From Prevotella sp. (GTDB taxonomy: Bacteria > Bacteroidota > Bacteroidia > Bacteroidales > Bacteroidaceae), in the NCBI GenBank assembly GCA_017618275.1, contig JAFZUS010000096.1, positions 30,255-94,254 of the forward strand: a stretch of 64,000 nucleotides of DNA, written 5' to 3'. The position numbers were made by a program, and so were the translations under genes. The notes under the pieces are model-generated. The model was not told the origin of the DNA. It did no database searches and was given only the letters and a program-made list of their open reading frames with translations. Shown here in pieces: positions 8,908-17,158 of this stretch (its first letter is position 1; each line of letters starts with the position of its first letter).

Positions 8908-10154
8908 AATCCGTAGGGCTTAAAGGCCATGGCCTGCTGATAGACATCAAGATACTTGAAAGCCACACTCTGCTGGGAATAGTTCTGTGCCACCTTATGG
9001 ACGGCATTCTGACTCAAAGTATCATAGTCGGCCTCCTGTAATACCCAGTCGATACCCTTGGCCAGGTCGGCGGCATCGCGATACGCTGCCACATAACCAT
9101 TCCGAAGATGGTCGATCTCCTCAGGAATACCACCCACCTTGAAAGCGACACAAGGTACGCCACAGGCCATCGCCTCCATAATCGTGTTGGGCAGGTTCTC
9201 CGAAAGTGACGGTAATACAAACACATCGGCCGCATTATAGACATCCACGATACGCTGCTCATCATTGACATAACCTAAAGGATGCGCTTTCATCGGCAAC
9301 TGATCCACAACCTCCTCAGCATGTCCCCCAAGAATCACCACCTCACAGAGTGTCTGACACTTTGTGAGGCGACAGGCTTCGACGAGATACGACATGCCTT
9401 TGTTTTCGTTGGTCACCCGCTGCGAGGCGAAGAGAATCAGTTTCTTGTCCAACGGCAAGCCCAGTCGCTGACGAGCCTCCTCCTTATTACCTTTCTTATA
9501 TATATGGGTATCGATCGGATTGGGGATGCATGTGACCTTCTGTCCCTTGAGCAGGGCACTTGACTTGGCCTCCTGTTCCAGCCAATGACTACAGGCCACA
9601 AAATGGATGTTACCTTCTTCAAGCAGCCGTTGTTTCTTACGCCACACACCCCGGGCCAACGAACTGCCACCAGGCAATAGTCTGCACGACTTACAGGCCG
9701 TAGTAAAACTCCTGCACCCCAGTGTGAGATGACAGATGGCCGTAGCGGGCCAGATGTCGTGCATCGTCCACACCACGGGCTTGCCGCTTTGCAGGATCTT
9801 CCTGATACTGCCGAGCGAGAGCATACCCTGATTGATCCAGTGCAGATGGATGACATCAGCCTCCTGGAACTCAGGGAGTCTGGTGATATCTGAACCTGTA
9901 TTGGCAAGGTCTATCTCAAAAAGATGTTTCCTTGAAAACCGGCAACGGACGAAGATGACGAGCCGTTCCCAAAGAAACTGCCAATGAAGCATCGGCGATT
10001 TCGGTAAGCCGACAACTGTCAGTGCATCACTTTCTTTGTCACGCACCAGCATCTTGGCCTTGACACCATGGTTGATGAGTGCCTTCATCAGGCGATTGGC
10101 AGCAACGGCTGCCCCACCCGTTCGCTCGCTGGTGTTGACAATCAATACCCTCAC
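8904..10154 (-). CDS. Family 4 glycosyltransferase
   Basis: A GT-B fold retaining glycosyltransferase of 416 residues. The N-terminal glycine motif is VNTSERTGGAAVAANRL; the acceptor half contains WTMHDIWPATAICHLTLGC with a nearby Cys-rich CRSFTTACKSCR segment; the donor half contains ILFASQRVTNENKG and the E-x7-E signature in SENLPNTIMEAMACGVPCVAF (near 320-340). It lies between a DUF4359-like gene (4-nt overlap) and the GT2 gene (4-nt overlap), so these three form one operon. The exact sugar and acceptor are unknown. Confidence 0.9.
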   Translation of the reverse strand: MRVLIVNTSERTGGAAVAANRLMKALINHGVKAKMLVRDKESDALTVVGLPKSPMLHWQFLWERLVIFVRCRFSRKHLFEIDLANTGSDITRLPEFQEADVIHLHWINQGMLSLGSIRKILQSGKPVVWTMHDIWPATAICHLTLGCRSFTTACKSCRLLPGGSSLARGVWRKKQRLLEEGNIHFVACSHWLEQEAKSSALLKGQKVTCIPNPIDTHIYKKGNKEEARQRLGLPLDKKLILFASQRVTNENKGMSYLVEACRLTKCQTLCEVVILGGHAEEVVDQLPMKAHPLGYVNDEQRIVDVYNAADVFVLPSLSENLPNTIMEAMACGVPCVAFKVGGIPEEIDHLRNGYVAAYRDAADLAKGIDWVLQEADYDTLSQNAVHKVAQNYSQQSVAFKYLDVYQQAMAFKPYGL

Positions 10155-10735
10155 TTCTGTGTTTCCTTAGCCCTGCGTTTAGCCTCTTTCTCGGCCTCCT
10201 TGGCTTTTTTCTCTGCTTCCTTGGCCTGGCGCTTGGCTTCCTTGGCTGCCTCCTTCTCGCGTTGCTTCTGTTCCTTCTCCAGTTGCTTCAGGCGTTTTTG
10301 TTCTTCTTTTTTCAGGCGCTTCAATTCCTTGGCACTCTGTTTGGCGGCCTCTTTCTCACTTTCAGCCTCTTCCTTGGCATTCATCGCTTCGTTCAGTTTG
10401 TCGCGAAGCATCTCCTTGTCAAAGGTAAACACATGACCGAACATTCCTAATGACAACATCTGATTTTCCCCCTTCATGCGCACGTACGTAGTATTAAAGA
10501 GGTAATAGTTATTGACCTTGAGTTTTGAGTTAAGAACTGTCTCTACGGTTTTCACCACAACACTCTTGCCCAGTTTGGCAAGGATATTGTCACCCAGCCT
10601 GTCGACAGACTCTTCTTCCACATACTCATTGATGGCCTCCATCATGGCCTCCTTGTGTTTCTGCTTGTCTGGTACGGTCAAAACCATGAGAATTGCCACA
10701 AGCAAAACGATAATAACCGCTAATAGTTTCTTCAT
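10151..10735 (-). CDS. Membrane-anchored DUF4359-like protein with a charged coiled-coil tail
   Basis: A 194-residue protein with one N-terminal membrane segment (LLAVIIVLLVAILMVLTVP) and a globular middle (NNYYLFNTTYVRMKGENQ, LSLGMFGHVFTFD) that resembles DUF4359. The last 70 residues are almost only K, E, A and R (repeats of AKEAEKKAKEAEKEAKRRA), a predicted long single helix. It is the first gene of the glycosyltransferase operon and has a clear promoter just upstream. The function is not known; a periplasmic or membrane scaffolding role would be a guess. Confidence 0.75.
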   Translation of the reverse strand: MKKLLAVIIVLLVAILMVLTVPDKQKHKEAMMEAINEYVEEESVDRLGDNILAKLGKSVVVKTVETVLNSKLKVNNYYLFNTTYVRMKGENQMLSLGMFGHVFTFDKEMLRDKLNEAMNAKEEAESEKEAAKQSAKELKRLKKEEQKRLKQLEKEQKQREKEAAKEAKRQAKEAEKKAKEAEKEAKRRAKETQK

Positions 10736-10761
10736 ATCTTATACCTTATTATTTTTGCCCG

Positions 10762-10792
10762 CAAAGGTACTGTAAGTTTTGCAAAAAACAAA
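10762..10792 (-). promoter_or_regulatory. Promoter of the DUF4359/glycosyltransferase operon
   Basis: On the minus strand, TTTG (10789-10792), a 19-bp spacer and TACCTTTG (10762-10769) give a full Bacteroidetes promoter 27 bp before the ATG. Confidence 0.75.
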
Positions 10793-10884
10793 GAAAAACG
10801 AGTAATTATTTAGTGTTTTCGCACACAATCGCTTGATTTATGTCAAGAATGAGGGGTTTTTATACACTTATTATCATAAAAGTA

Positions 10885-10915
10885 TTGCAAGTAATCAAAA
10901 TAATATGTATCTTTG
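10885..10915 (+). promoter_or_regulatory. Promoter of a noncoding RNA
   Basis: TTGC (10885-10888), 19 bp, and TATCTTTG (10908-10915). No start codon with a sustained frame follows, and the transcript would end at the terminator at 11118-11155. Confidence 0.75.
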
Positions 10916-10919
10916 CAAC

Positions 10920-11155
10920 GTCAAAAGGTTAATAGATTGTTTTAGGTTAGTAGTAATATTTATAGTTTTAGGTTTTTAGTTATTGGTAAGAGAAAGTTTT
11001 CAGCTGTGGATAACAGGAGGCAATTGTGAAATTCCCTTTTAAACTTTCAAATTTTTAGCCGTAAGGCTGAAAATTTCTTTTAGAGAAAAGGATTTTTAGT
11101 TAAACATAGGCTTTTTTGATGCCACTGCTCGCGAGAGTGGTGGCATCTTTTTTTT
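10920..11155 (+). ncRNA. Candidate structured noncoding RNA, about 235 nt
   Basis: This 470-bp gap between convergent-free gene starts has its own promoter (10885-10915), no open frame of note, and a strong Rho-independent terminator. Inside it, near 11050-11080, a perfect 12-bp stem (AAATTTTTAGCC / GGCTGAAAATTT) is closed by a GTAA tetraloop. The upper part is A/T-rich with repeated TTTTAGGTT motifs. Length, housekeeping-type promoter and structure suit a regulatory RNA; a Bacteroidales 6S-like RNA is one possibility that I cannot confirm by eye. Confidence 0.6.
11118..11155 (+). terminator. Rho-independent terminator of the noncoding RNA
   Basis: GATGCCAC and GTGGCATC arms with an inner CTCGCGAG stem, followed by eight T residues. 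The T-tract and the next bases (TTTG at 11153-11156) also serve as the -33 box of the next promoter. Confidence 0.85.
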
Positions 11156-11184
11156 GGTAGTTTCAAATAATCTTTGTATCTTTG
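11153..11184 (+). promoter_or_regulatory. Promoter of the M20 deacylase gene
   Basis: TTTG (11153-11156), 20 bp, TATCTTTG (11177-11184). It decides the start codon: the ATG at 11174 would lie inside the promoter, so the ATG at 11204 is used, leaving a leader of only about 15 nt. Confidence 0.8.
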
Positions 11185-11203
11185 CAGCAAATATCAGGAA
11201 TCT

Positions 11204-12268
11204 ATGGAGTATAATAGTTATTTGAACGATGCAGTCAGACTGCTGAAGGCACTGATAGCCACACCGTCGGTTAGTAGAGATGAGGAGCGGGCAGCCAATC
11301 TGCTGAGCCGCTATTTAGGGGAATGGGGCCTGCCACACGGTCGTGAGGGTCATAACCTGTGGGTGGGTTGTCAGGACTGGGATAACAACCGTCCGACGGT
11401 GATGCTAAATGCCCACATCGACACCGTCAGGCCAGTGGCCACCTGGACACGTGACCCCTATCAGCCCACCCAGGAAGGGGATATCCTCTATGGCTTAGGC
11501 TCCAACGACTGTGGAGGTGGTCTTGTGGCCTTGCTTCAGACCTACCGCATCATGCTCCACCAGCCCCGTAACTATAATATCCTCTGGGTAGCCTCTGCCG
11601 AGGAGGAGGTATCTGGCAAGGACGGCTTCAGCAGGGTCATGTCAAGACTGCCGCAGATTGACGTGGCCATCGTAGGTGAACCGACTGGTATGCAACCTGC
11701 CATTGCCGAAAAAGGACTGATGGTCATCGACGGATATGCTGACGGCATCTCCGGCCATGCCGCCAGGAACGAAGGCGTGAATGCCATCTACGAAGCCCTT
11801 GACGATCTGGTCTGGCTGAGAGACTACAGGTTCCGTAAGGAGAGTCCGTTGTTAGGTCCGACGAAGATGACGGTGACCGTCATAGAGTCCGGCACACAAC
11901 ACAATGTGATTCCCGACAACCTGCATTTTATCATCGATGTACGTCCGAATGAATTCTACCAGAATGAATTCCTGTTTGAGTTCCTGCGGAAGAAAATGAA
12001 GAAATGCCGTCTGGAGGCCCGTTCGTTCCGACTCCATTCATCGAGCATCCCGGAGACACATCCCCTGGTGCAGAAATGTATGGCGATGGGGATGCAGCCC
12101 TTTGGCAGTCCCACCCTCAGCGACCAGGCCCTGATGCCCTTCCCGTCGGTAAAACTGGGCCCGGGCGACTCTGCACGCAGTCACTCTGCCGATGAATTCA
12201 TCCGTATCTCCGAGATAGAACAGGCCATCGACACGTATGTGCGACTGCTCTCGGACTTCCAACTATAA
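11204..12268 (+). CDS. M20-family amidohydrolase, ArgE-like N-acyl-ornithine deacylase
   Basis: A zinc-dependent deacylase that in Bacteroidetes removes the acetyl or succinyl group from acyl-ornithine in arginine synthesis. The protein has 354 residues from the ATG at 11204. Metal-site motifs are visible: MLNAHIDTVRPV (His and Asp), LYGLGSNDCGGGLVAL (bridging Asp), WVASAEEEVSGKDG (catalytic and ligand Glu) and VGEPTGMQPAIAEKG (Asp/Glu region); a late His lies in GPGDSARSHSADEFI. The dimerisation lid spans the middle (ISGHAARNEGVNAI). It stands alone, not in an arg operon here, so the substrate (acetyl-ornithine, succinyl-ornithine or diaminopimelate precursors) is inferred. Confidence 0.85.
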   Translation: MEYNSYLNDAVRLLKALIATPSVSRDEERAANLLSRYLGEWGLPHGREGHNLWVGCQDWDNNRPTVMLNAHIDTVRPVATWTRDPYQPTQEGDILYGLGSNDCGGGLVALLQTYRIMLHQPRNYNILWVASAEEEVSGKDGFSRVMSRLPQIDVAIVGEPTGMQPAIAEKGLMVIDGYADGISGHAARNEGVNAIYEALDDLVWLRDYRFRKESPLLGPTKMTVTVIESGTQHNVIPDNLHFIIDVRPNEFYQNEFLFEFLRKKMKKCRLEARSFRLHSSSIPETHPLVQKCMAMGMQPFGSPTLSDQALMPFPSVKLGPGDSARSHSADEFIRISEIEQAIDTYVRLLSDFQL

Positions 12269-12280
12269 TCAAGGAATCAT

Positions 12281-13900
12281 CTATCTGCTCAACCAAGACA
12301 GAGGGTTGAGCAAAGCACCTGACAGACGGCGCAACTGGAATTTCATCGTACCATCCCGACTGACGGTACCGATGACCTGGCGTGTACTGACCTTCTGTCC
12401 AGTTGAGACATTCACCGACGAGAGATCACTGTATACAGAGAAATAGGTGCCATGACGCACGATGACAATCACTGCCCCCCGGTAGTCGACGACCCGGCTC
12501 ACCTCACCGTCAAAGATACAACGGACCTTGGCACCGGGCTGTCCTTTCAGTTCAATACCCTTCGTTTCCTGAACGGTTGTCCCTTTCAGGCCCTCCACAC
12601 GATGCTGTCCCTGGGTGTTGACAATCTTATAAGGGCCTATTATAGGCATAGGGAACTGTCCACGGTTACTCTCGAAATTACCACTCAACTGGCGGTCGAC
12701 AGACGACACCGTCCATGACTCTTCAGACTGCTTTTTGGCATCAGCCATCTCTTTCTCATGGATCTTGGCTTCATTAGCGGCCTTGCGCTCTGCCTCCTTA
12801 CGGGCTTTTTCTGCCTCACGGGCCGCCTTCTCTGCAGCCGCCTTCTCACGCTCACTCTTACGGGCGGCAGCACGGGCCTCTGCCTTGGCTTTGGCCTCCT
12901 TCTCCTTGGCCTCCTGAATCTTACGGGCATTCTCACGGGCAGCCGCTTCGGCAGCAGCCTTCTTACGGGCCAATTCTGCCTCCTGTTTCTTACGGGCTTC
13001 CTCTGCGGCCTTTTTCTTTCGCTCTGCCTCGGCACGAGCCTTGGCACGGGCAATCTCCTCGGCAATCAACTTGTCGATCTGGGCATTCAGGGCAGCATCC
13101 TTCTTCCGTTGCTGTTCCAAGACACTCTGAATGGTTTTCTGCTCTTTCTGCAGGGAAGTGACCACCTTTTGCTGCTCCACCTGTTTATTCTCAAGCGATT
13201 TCTTCTCCTGCTCTCCACGGTAGAGCAGGTCGCTCTTCTGTTTCTTCACGCCTGACAGTTCCTCTGCCGCCTCAATCACCTGCTGTTGCATGGACTGCAC
13301 AGCCTCACCCTGAGCCCGTTGGAAAACGGCATACTCCCGCATAAAGCGCATACGACGGAACATCTGTGAGAAATTCTTGGCACTGAAAATAAACATCAAC
13401 TGGTTCTGAATGTCCCGATTGCGGTGCATGTAGCGAACGGACTTCTTGAAACGTTCCTTCCGTTCTTCAAGTTCTTTTCCCAGATTCTTGACCTGAAGAT
13501 CCAATACCTGTATATTTCCATCAAGGGTACTGATGTCACGACGGATGGTATCAATAGTCCGGCGCTTGTCACTAATCTCCGTATTGATGATCATCAGGTT
13601 CTGCAGACGCTTCTTCACATCCTGCTCATTCTGGCGCAACTTACGCTCCTGCTCCTTCATCTGTTTCTGAAGTTGTTGACGCTGGTTCTGCAACCCTTTC
13701 ACTGTCACGGGCTGCTCCTTGCTGGCAGGCTGTTTCTTGGCTGTTGTCTGCTTCTTGGGGGTTGCCTGCTTCTTGGCAGGCTGTTTTTTGGATACGGTCT
13801 TAGTGGTAGTGGCCTTTTTCCGGACAGTAGTCTTTTTCTGTCCGGAAACGGTCACCACAGAGAGACAAAACAACAGGAGGAAAACCTGCAGTCGCTTCAT
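12281..13900 (-). CDS. EnvC-like murein hydrolase activator with degenerate M23/LytM domain
   Basis: A 539-residue secreted protein. A signal peptide (about 1-20) is followed by a Lys/Thr/Gln-rich stretch (20-70), coiled coils (about 70-290), an Ala/Arg/Glu-rich helix made of ARKKAAAEAAAREN-like units (about 290-385), and a C-terminal LytM domain (about 415-539, VEGLKGTTVQETKGIELKG to GTVSRDGTMKFQL). The zinc ligands of active M23 peptidases are not kept: the HxxxD region is replaced and the usual HxH after HGTY is YSDL. It should therefore activate amidases rather than cut peptidoglycan itself, as EnvC does. It ends a four-gene operon (dut, TPR lipoprotein, DUF4292, this gene). Confidence 0.88.
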   Translation of the reverse strand: MKRLQVFLLLFCLSVVTVSGQKKTTVRKKATTTKTVSKKQPAKKQATPKKQTTAKKQPASKEQPVTVKGLQNQRQQLQKQMKEQERKLRQNEQDVKKRLQNLMIINTEISDKRRTIDTIRRDISTLDGNIQVLDLQVKNLGKELEERKERFKKSVRYMHRNRDIQNQLMFIFSAKNFSQMFRRMRFMREYAVFQRAQGEAVQSMQQQVIEAAEELSGVKKQKSDLLYRGEQEKKSLENKQVEQQKVVTSLQKEQKTIQSVLEQQRKKDAALNAQIDKLIAEEIARAKARAEAERKKKAAEEARKKQEAELARKKAAAEAAARENARKIQEAKEKEAKAKAEARAAARKSEREKAAAEKAAREAEKARKEAERKAANEAKIHEKEMADAKKQSEESWTVSSVDRQLSGNFESNRGQFPMPIIGPYKIVNTQGQHRVEGLKGTTVQETKGIELKGQPGAKVRCIFDGEVSRVVDYRGAVIVIVRHGTYFSVYSDLSSVNVSTGQKVSTRQVIGTVSRDGTMKFQLRRLSGALLNPLSWLSR

Positions 13901-13912
13901 CTCTTATCTTCT

Positions 13913-14788
13913 TTACAGGGACATAAAGCGACGGAGGATCTCATCGACCGTCACCTCACGGTATTTGTTGGATACTTCTGTACGGGTCTCCCACTCAGTG
14001 TCACTACCAAGATAATTGAGCGTCATACCGAGTTTCACCTCCTTCGTGGCAGTCGTCAGGACAATACCATGTTTGGTGGGATATTTCTTGCCCGAGAACA
14101 TCTCAAACTTATCATAGTCCCAGTTCAACTGGGCACTGTTCTCTGGATTGAAGCGGTCCTTGTACTGGATATTAGCCATCTTGATGGCGGCATCCTGACG
14201 TCCGACAAGCCAACTGTAGTCCATCTTACCCTCGTTCAATTGGACAATCATATCATTACCGCTCTCAAGGGTCGTATAGACAGCAGTCGTGTCAGTAGCA
14301 GCGGGTTTCTTACCGATAATGACTGGATTGGGCTTAAACAATTCGTTCCAGAACAGAGCCTGCATCGAACTGAAGTCCAAGCCGCTGTTACGCAGGAAAT
14401 CGACCTGCATCCAGGGTGCCTTCAGATACTGTTTGTTTATACGGTCCATGATCAATACATAGTCCTTGGTCATCTCGATACGTCCGGCCTCCACGAAACC
14501 GAAAGCCATCAGTTGCAAACGGATCACATCGTCTCGCTTCATCTTCAGGTTACCTGTCAGCGTCAACTTCTGGGCTCCAACCTCAACAGAGAACTTCACC
14601 TTTGAAGTGAGAAAGCGGGCAGTGGTGACATTATCCTGTACTCTCTCCACAAAATCCTTCTGCTGTTGCTCTTCGACAGTGAGGGGTTTCGGTGTCTCTT
14701 CTTTCACGCTCTTCTTGTGTAAGAAACAAGAAGTCAGCATCAGTGGCATTGCCAATACGGCAATCTTCAAAAAACTCGATAATTTCAT
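13913..14788 (-). CDS. DUF4292 lipoprotein, LolA/LolB-like
   Basis: A 291-residue lipoprotein: signal ending LTSC (Cys21), then a beta-rich body (SVEVGAQKLTLTGNLKMKRDDVIRLQLMAFGFVEAGR) that fits the LolA/LolB-like half-barrel fold attributed to DUF4292. Members could carry or receive lipoproteins at the outer membrane, but this is by fold only. It overlaps the TPR lipoprotein stop by 4 nt and is followed 12 bp later by the EnvC-like gene, a conserved Bacteroidetes neighbourhood. Confidence 0.82.
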   Translation of the reverse strand: MKLSSFLKIAVLAMPLMLTSCFLHKKSVKEETPKPLTVEEQQQKDFVERVQDNVTTARFLTSKVKFSVEVGAQKLTLTGNLKMKRDDVIRLQLMAFGFVEAGRIEMTKDYVLIMDRINKQYLKAPWMQVDFLRNSGLDFSSMQALFWNELFKPNPVIIGKKPAATDTTAVYTTLESGNDMIVQLNEGKMDYSWLVGRQDAAIKMANIQYKDRFNPENSAQLNWDYDKFEMFSGKKYPTKHGIVLTTATKEVKLGMTLNYLGSDTEWETRTEVSNKYREVTVDEILRRFMSL

Positions 14789-16590
14789 TCTTTAAAATAT
14801 TTTTTAAGTTTGACTTTTCTGATAAGTACTTTGTTCTCAGCATCTCCCTTCAGGGCATCCTGCCAGTAGGTCAGGGCCTTGTCGGGATCCTTACAATACC
14901 AGTAGATGTCACCGGCATGCTCATAGATGGCCGCATTACTGATGGTGTCCCCATTGAGGGCAACGGAATCCACATTCTGCAAGGCCTGATCGATATATAT
15001 TTTCGCCTCAGCATAACGCTCCTGCATAAAGAGAATCCATGCAAAGGTGTCAAGATAGGTGGCATTTTTCGGTTCTGCCTTCAGCGTCTTCATGCTCATC
15101 GTCTCGGCCTTCGACAGGTTCTCGTTCTGCAGACTGAGATAATAGGCATAGTTGTTCAGGCACGGGATATTGTCGGGCTTCCATTGCAGACAGGAGTCAT
15201 AGGCTGCAAAGGCCTCCTGCACGCGCCCCTTCTTATGCAAAATCTCACCCATCACCTCATAGAAGTCCGAGACGATATCCGCATTACTCTGCTCGTTGAT
15301 GACGCTCACACCGTTCTGGAAGGTAGAGAGCGCCTGATCCAGACTGTCCCGCTGGTAATAGGCTATCCCCTGATAATAATAGAAGGCCATATTGTCAGGA
15401 TTATATGCCCGGGCCGTCTGACATAGTTCTATCACACGGTCTTTATCGTCTTCTGCCCAGGCATAGCCCACCAGATGCAGACGTGCCGTCGAATTGTCCG
15501 GCGCCAGTTTCAGGATGTAGTTCAACACCGGTTTGATGCTATCCGACGGCATCTTCTTCAGGTCCATATAGGTGGCACACAACATCGGGATATCCACATC
15601 CGTGGTATCGACCTCCATCATCTGATGGAACATCCTGAGTACCTCCGTACTGTCCCCACCCTCCTGTTCATTGGTCGCGATAATCTGTCGGATCAGATAG
15701 GTCTTCTCTTCCAGACTCGTGTTCCTGCCCAACAGCACTCGTCTGGTCAACGAGTCGGCCATAGCCTGATTCTGCTGCGACTGGTAATAAGTCCGCAACG
15801 ACATCAGGACACGGTTGTTGTTGGGTTCTTCGTTGAGGATACGATCATAGATATCCAACGCCTGTTTCGTCTCTCCGTTCATCATCAGGCTCTCCCCGTA
15901 CATCGCCAGGTAGTTCAGGTCGTTGGGATATTGCTTGGCCAAGGCGGCCATCTCTGCCACGGCAGCCTTCTCATTACCCATCCGTGTATAGACTTCACTC
16001 TTCGCCAGTGACAGGCGTTCGCTCTTGCCGTCAATCATCTCTATCCTGTCCAGGACGGCAACGGCACTCTTGTAATCATTTACCTCCTGATAGAGTTGGA
16101 AGAGCATCTCCAACAGACCCTCGCGGTCTTTATGCCGCTCATAGATCTTTTCCACCACGGCAATGGCTTCCTGATAGTTCTGTTGACGGATATATACCTG
16201 CGCCAACGTCTCCATATAAGTCTCGTTTTGTGGGTTCAGACGTGCTGCGGTCTGAAAATAGTCAAGAGATTTCTCTGTCTGTTTCAGGGCACTGTAATAC
16301 TGTGCCAGGAAATAATAGACCTCAGCCGCATAGGGATTGATGTCCAGGCAATGACGCAACAGGTCGAAGGCTGCGTCATTCTGTCCTTTCTGCCGCTGTA
16401 CCATGGCCTCCAGAAAATAATGGTCATACAGACGTGCCTGTTCTGGGGAGAGTTGGGGTCTCTCCTCCGTCAGGACAGTCCCTCCACCACCCGTCTTGGC
16501 GGTGGTGGAACACGACCACATGCCGACCGCCATTACGACCACCAGCATCCAAACCTCCAGGGTTGTTCTTATCCTCTTCTTCGTGACCAA
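14785..16590 (-). CDS. TPR-repeat outer-membrane lipoprotein
   Basis: A 601-residue lipoprotein with signal ending MWSC (Cys27) followed by at least ten tetratricopeptide repeats. Clear units include AAEVYYFLAQYYSALKQTEKSLDYF, NETYMETLAQVYIRQQNYQEAI and NMAFYYYQGIAYYQRDSLDQAL. TPR arrays bind protein partners, so this is likely the scaffold for the lipoprotein and murein-hydrolase genes that follow. Its start is 14 bp after dut. No catalytic domain is seen. Confidence 0.85.
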   Translation of the reverse strand: MVTKKRIRTTLEVWMLVVVMAVGMWSCSTTAKTGGGGTVLTEERPQLSPEQARLYDHYFLEAMVQRQKGQNDAAFDLLRHCLDINPYAAEVYYFLAQYYSALKQTEKSLDYFQTAARLNPQNETYMETLAQVYIRQQNYQEAIAVVEKIYERHKDREGLLEMLFQLYQEVNDYKSAVAVLDRIEMIDGKSERLSLAKSEVYTRMGNEKAAVAEMAALAKQYPNDLNYLAMYGESLMMNGETKQALDIYDRILNEEPNNNRVLMSLRTYYQSQQNQAMADSLTRRVLLGRNTSLEEKTYLIRQIIATNEQEGGDSTEVLRMFHQMMEVDTTDVDIPMLCATYMDLKKMPSDSIKPVLNYILKLAPDNSTARLHLVGYAWAEDDKDRVIELCQTARAYNPDNMAFYYYQGIAYYQRDSLDQALSTFQNGVSVINEQSNADIVSDFYEVMGEILHKKGRVQEAFAAYDSCLQWKPDNIPCLNNYAYYLSLQNENLSKAETMSMKTLKAEPKNATYLDTFAWILFMQERYAEAKIYIDQALQNVDSVALNGDTISNAAIYEHAGDIYWYCKDPDKALTYWQDALKGDAENKVLIRKVKLKKYFKE

Positions 16591-16603
16591 TCGTCCTACC
16601 TGT

Positions 16604-17041
16604 TTATTTCACACCTGTATGCCCATAACCGCCGGAACCACGCTCTGTTTCATCGAGCACCTCCACACTCTCAAACACAGCCTGTTCGTGACGGGCGATA
16701 ACCATCTGGGCAATGCGCTCCCCGTCTTCCACGACAAATGTCTCCTGCGACAGATTGATGAGCACCACACCCACCTCACCTCGGTAGTCGGCATCCACCG
16801 TCCCTGGGGCATTCAGTACCGTGATACCTTTCTTCAGGGCTAGTCCACTACGTGGACGTACCTGCGCTTCATACCCTTCCGGCAACGCGATATACAGACC
16901 CGTCGGAATGAGTCTGCGCTCCATCGGCTGCAGAGTGACCGGGGCCTCCAGATTAGCCCTCAAATCCATCCCCGCACTCTGCGTGGTGGCATACTGAGGC
17001 AACGGCTGATGGCCTTTGTTGACGACCTTGATCTTGAGCAT
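16604..17041 (-). CDS. dut: dUTP diphosphatase
   Basis: Converts dUTP to dUMP and pyrophosphate, keeping uracil out of DNA and feeding dTMP synthesis. All five trimeric dUTPase motifs are seen: [34 protein letters not shown] (catalytic Asp), ERIAQMVI and [10 protein letters not shown]. The ATG at 17041 ([10 protein letters not shown]) is chosen because an upstream in-frame ATG at 17083 lies inside the promoter -7 box; this gives 145 residues, the normal size. It starts the dut-TPR-DUF4292-EnvC operon and is divergent from dgt, another dNTP-pool gene. Confidence 0.95.
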   Translation of the reverse strand: MLKIKVVNKGHQPLPQYATTQSAGMDLRANLEAPVTLQPMERRLIPTGLYIALPEGYEAQVRPRSGLALKKGITVLNAPGTVDADYRGEVGVVLINLSQETFVVEDGERIAQMVIARHEQAVFESVEVLDETERGSGGYGHTGVK

Positions 17042-17070
17042 ACTTTTAAAATTACATTTTAACTTTGGTG

Positions 17071-17078
17071 CAAAAGTA
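17071..17078 (-). promoter_or_regulatory. -7 box of dut
   Basis: TACTTTTG on the minus strand, 30 bp before the ATG at 17041. It overlaps the upstream in-frame ATG at 17083 and so rules that start out. Confidence 0.65.
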
Positions 17079-17119
17079 CGCATTTATCTTGAAATATCCA
17101 TATTTTTCCACGGAAAATG

Positions 17120-17149
17120 TTGTTTTTTATAATAAATTCGTTACTTTTG
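17120..17149 (+). promoter_or_regulatory. Promoter of dgt, almost leaderless
   Basis: TTG (17120-17122), about 19 bp, TACTTTTG (17142-17149). The first ATG after it is at 17159, so the transcript leader would be only a few bases long. Confidence 0.65.
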
Positions 17150-17158
17150 CAGTCAATT

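Noticed and set aside
17083-17117. Longer starts for dut (17083) and dgt (17117)
   Set aside because: Both starts lie inside or before the -7 boxes, so they would not be in the transcript.
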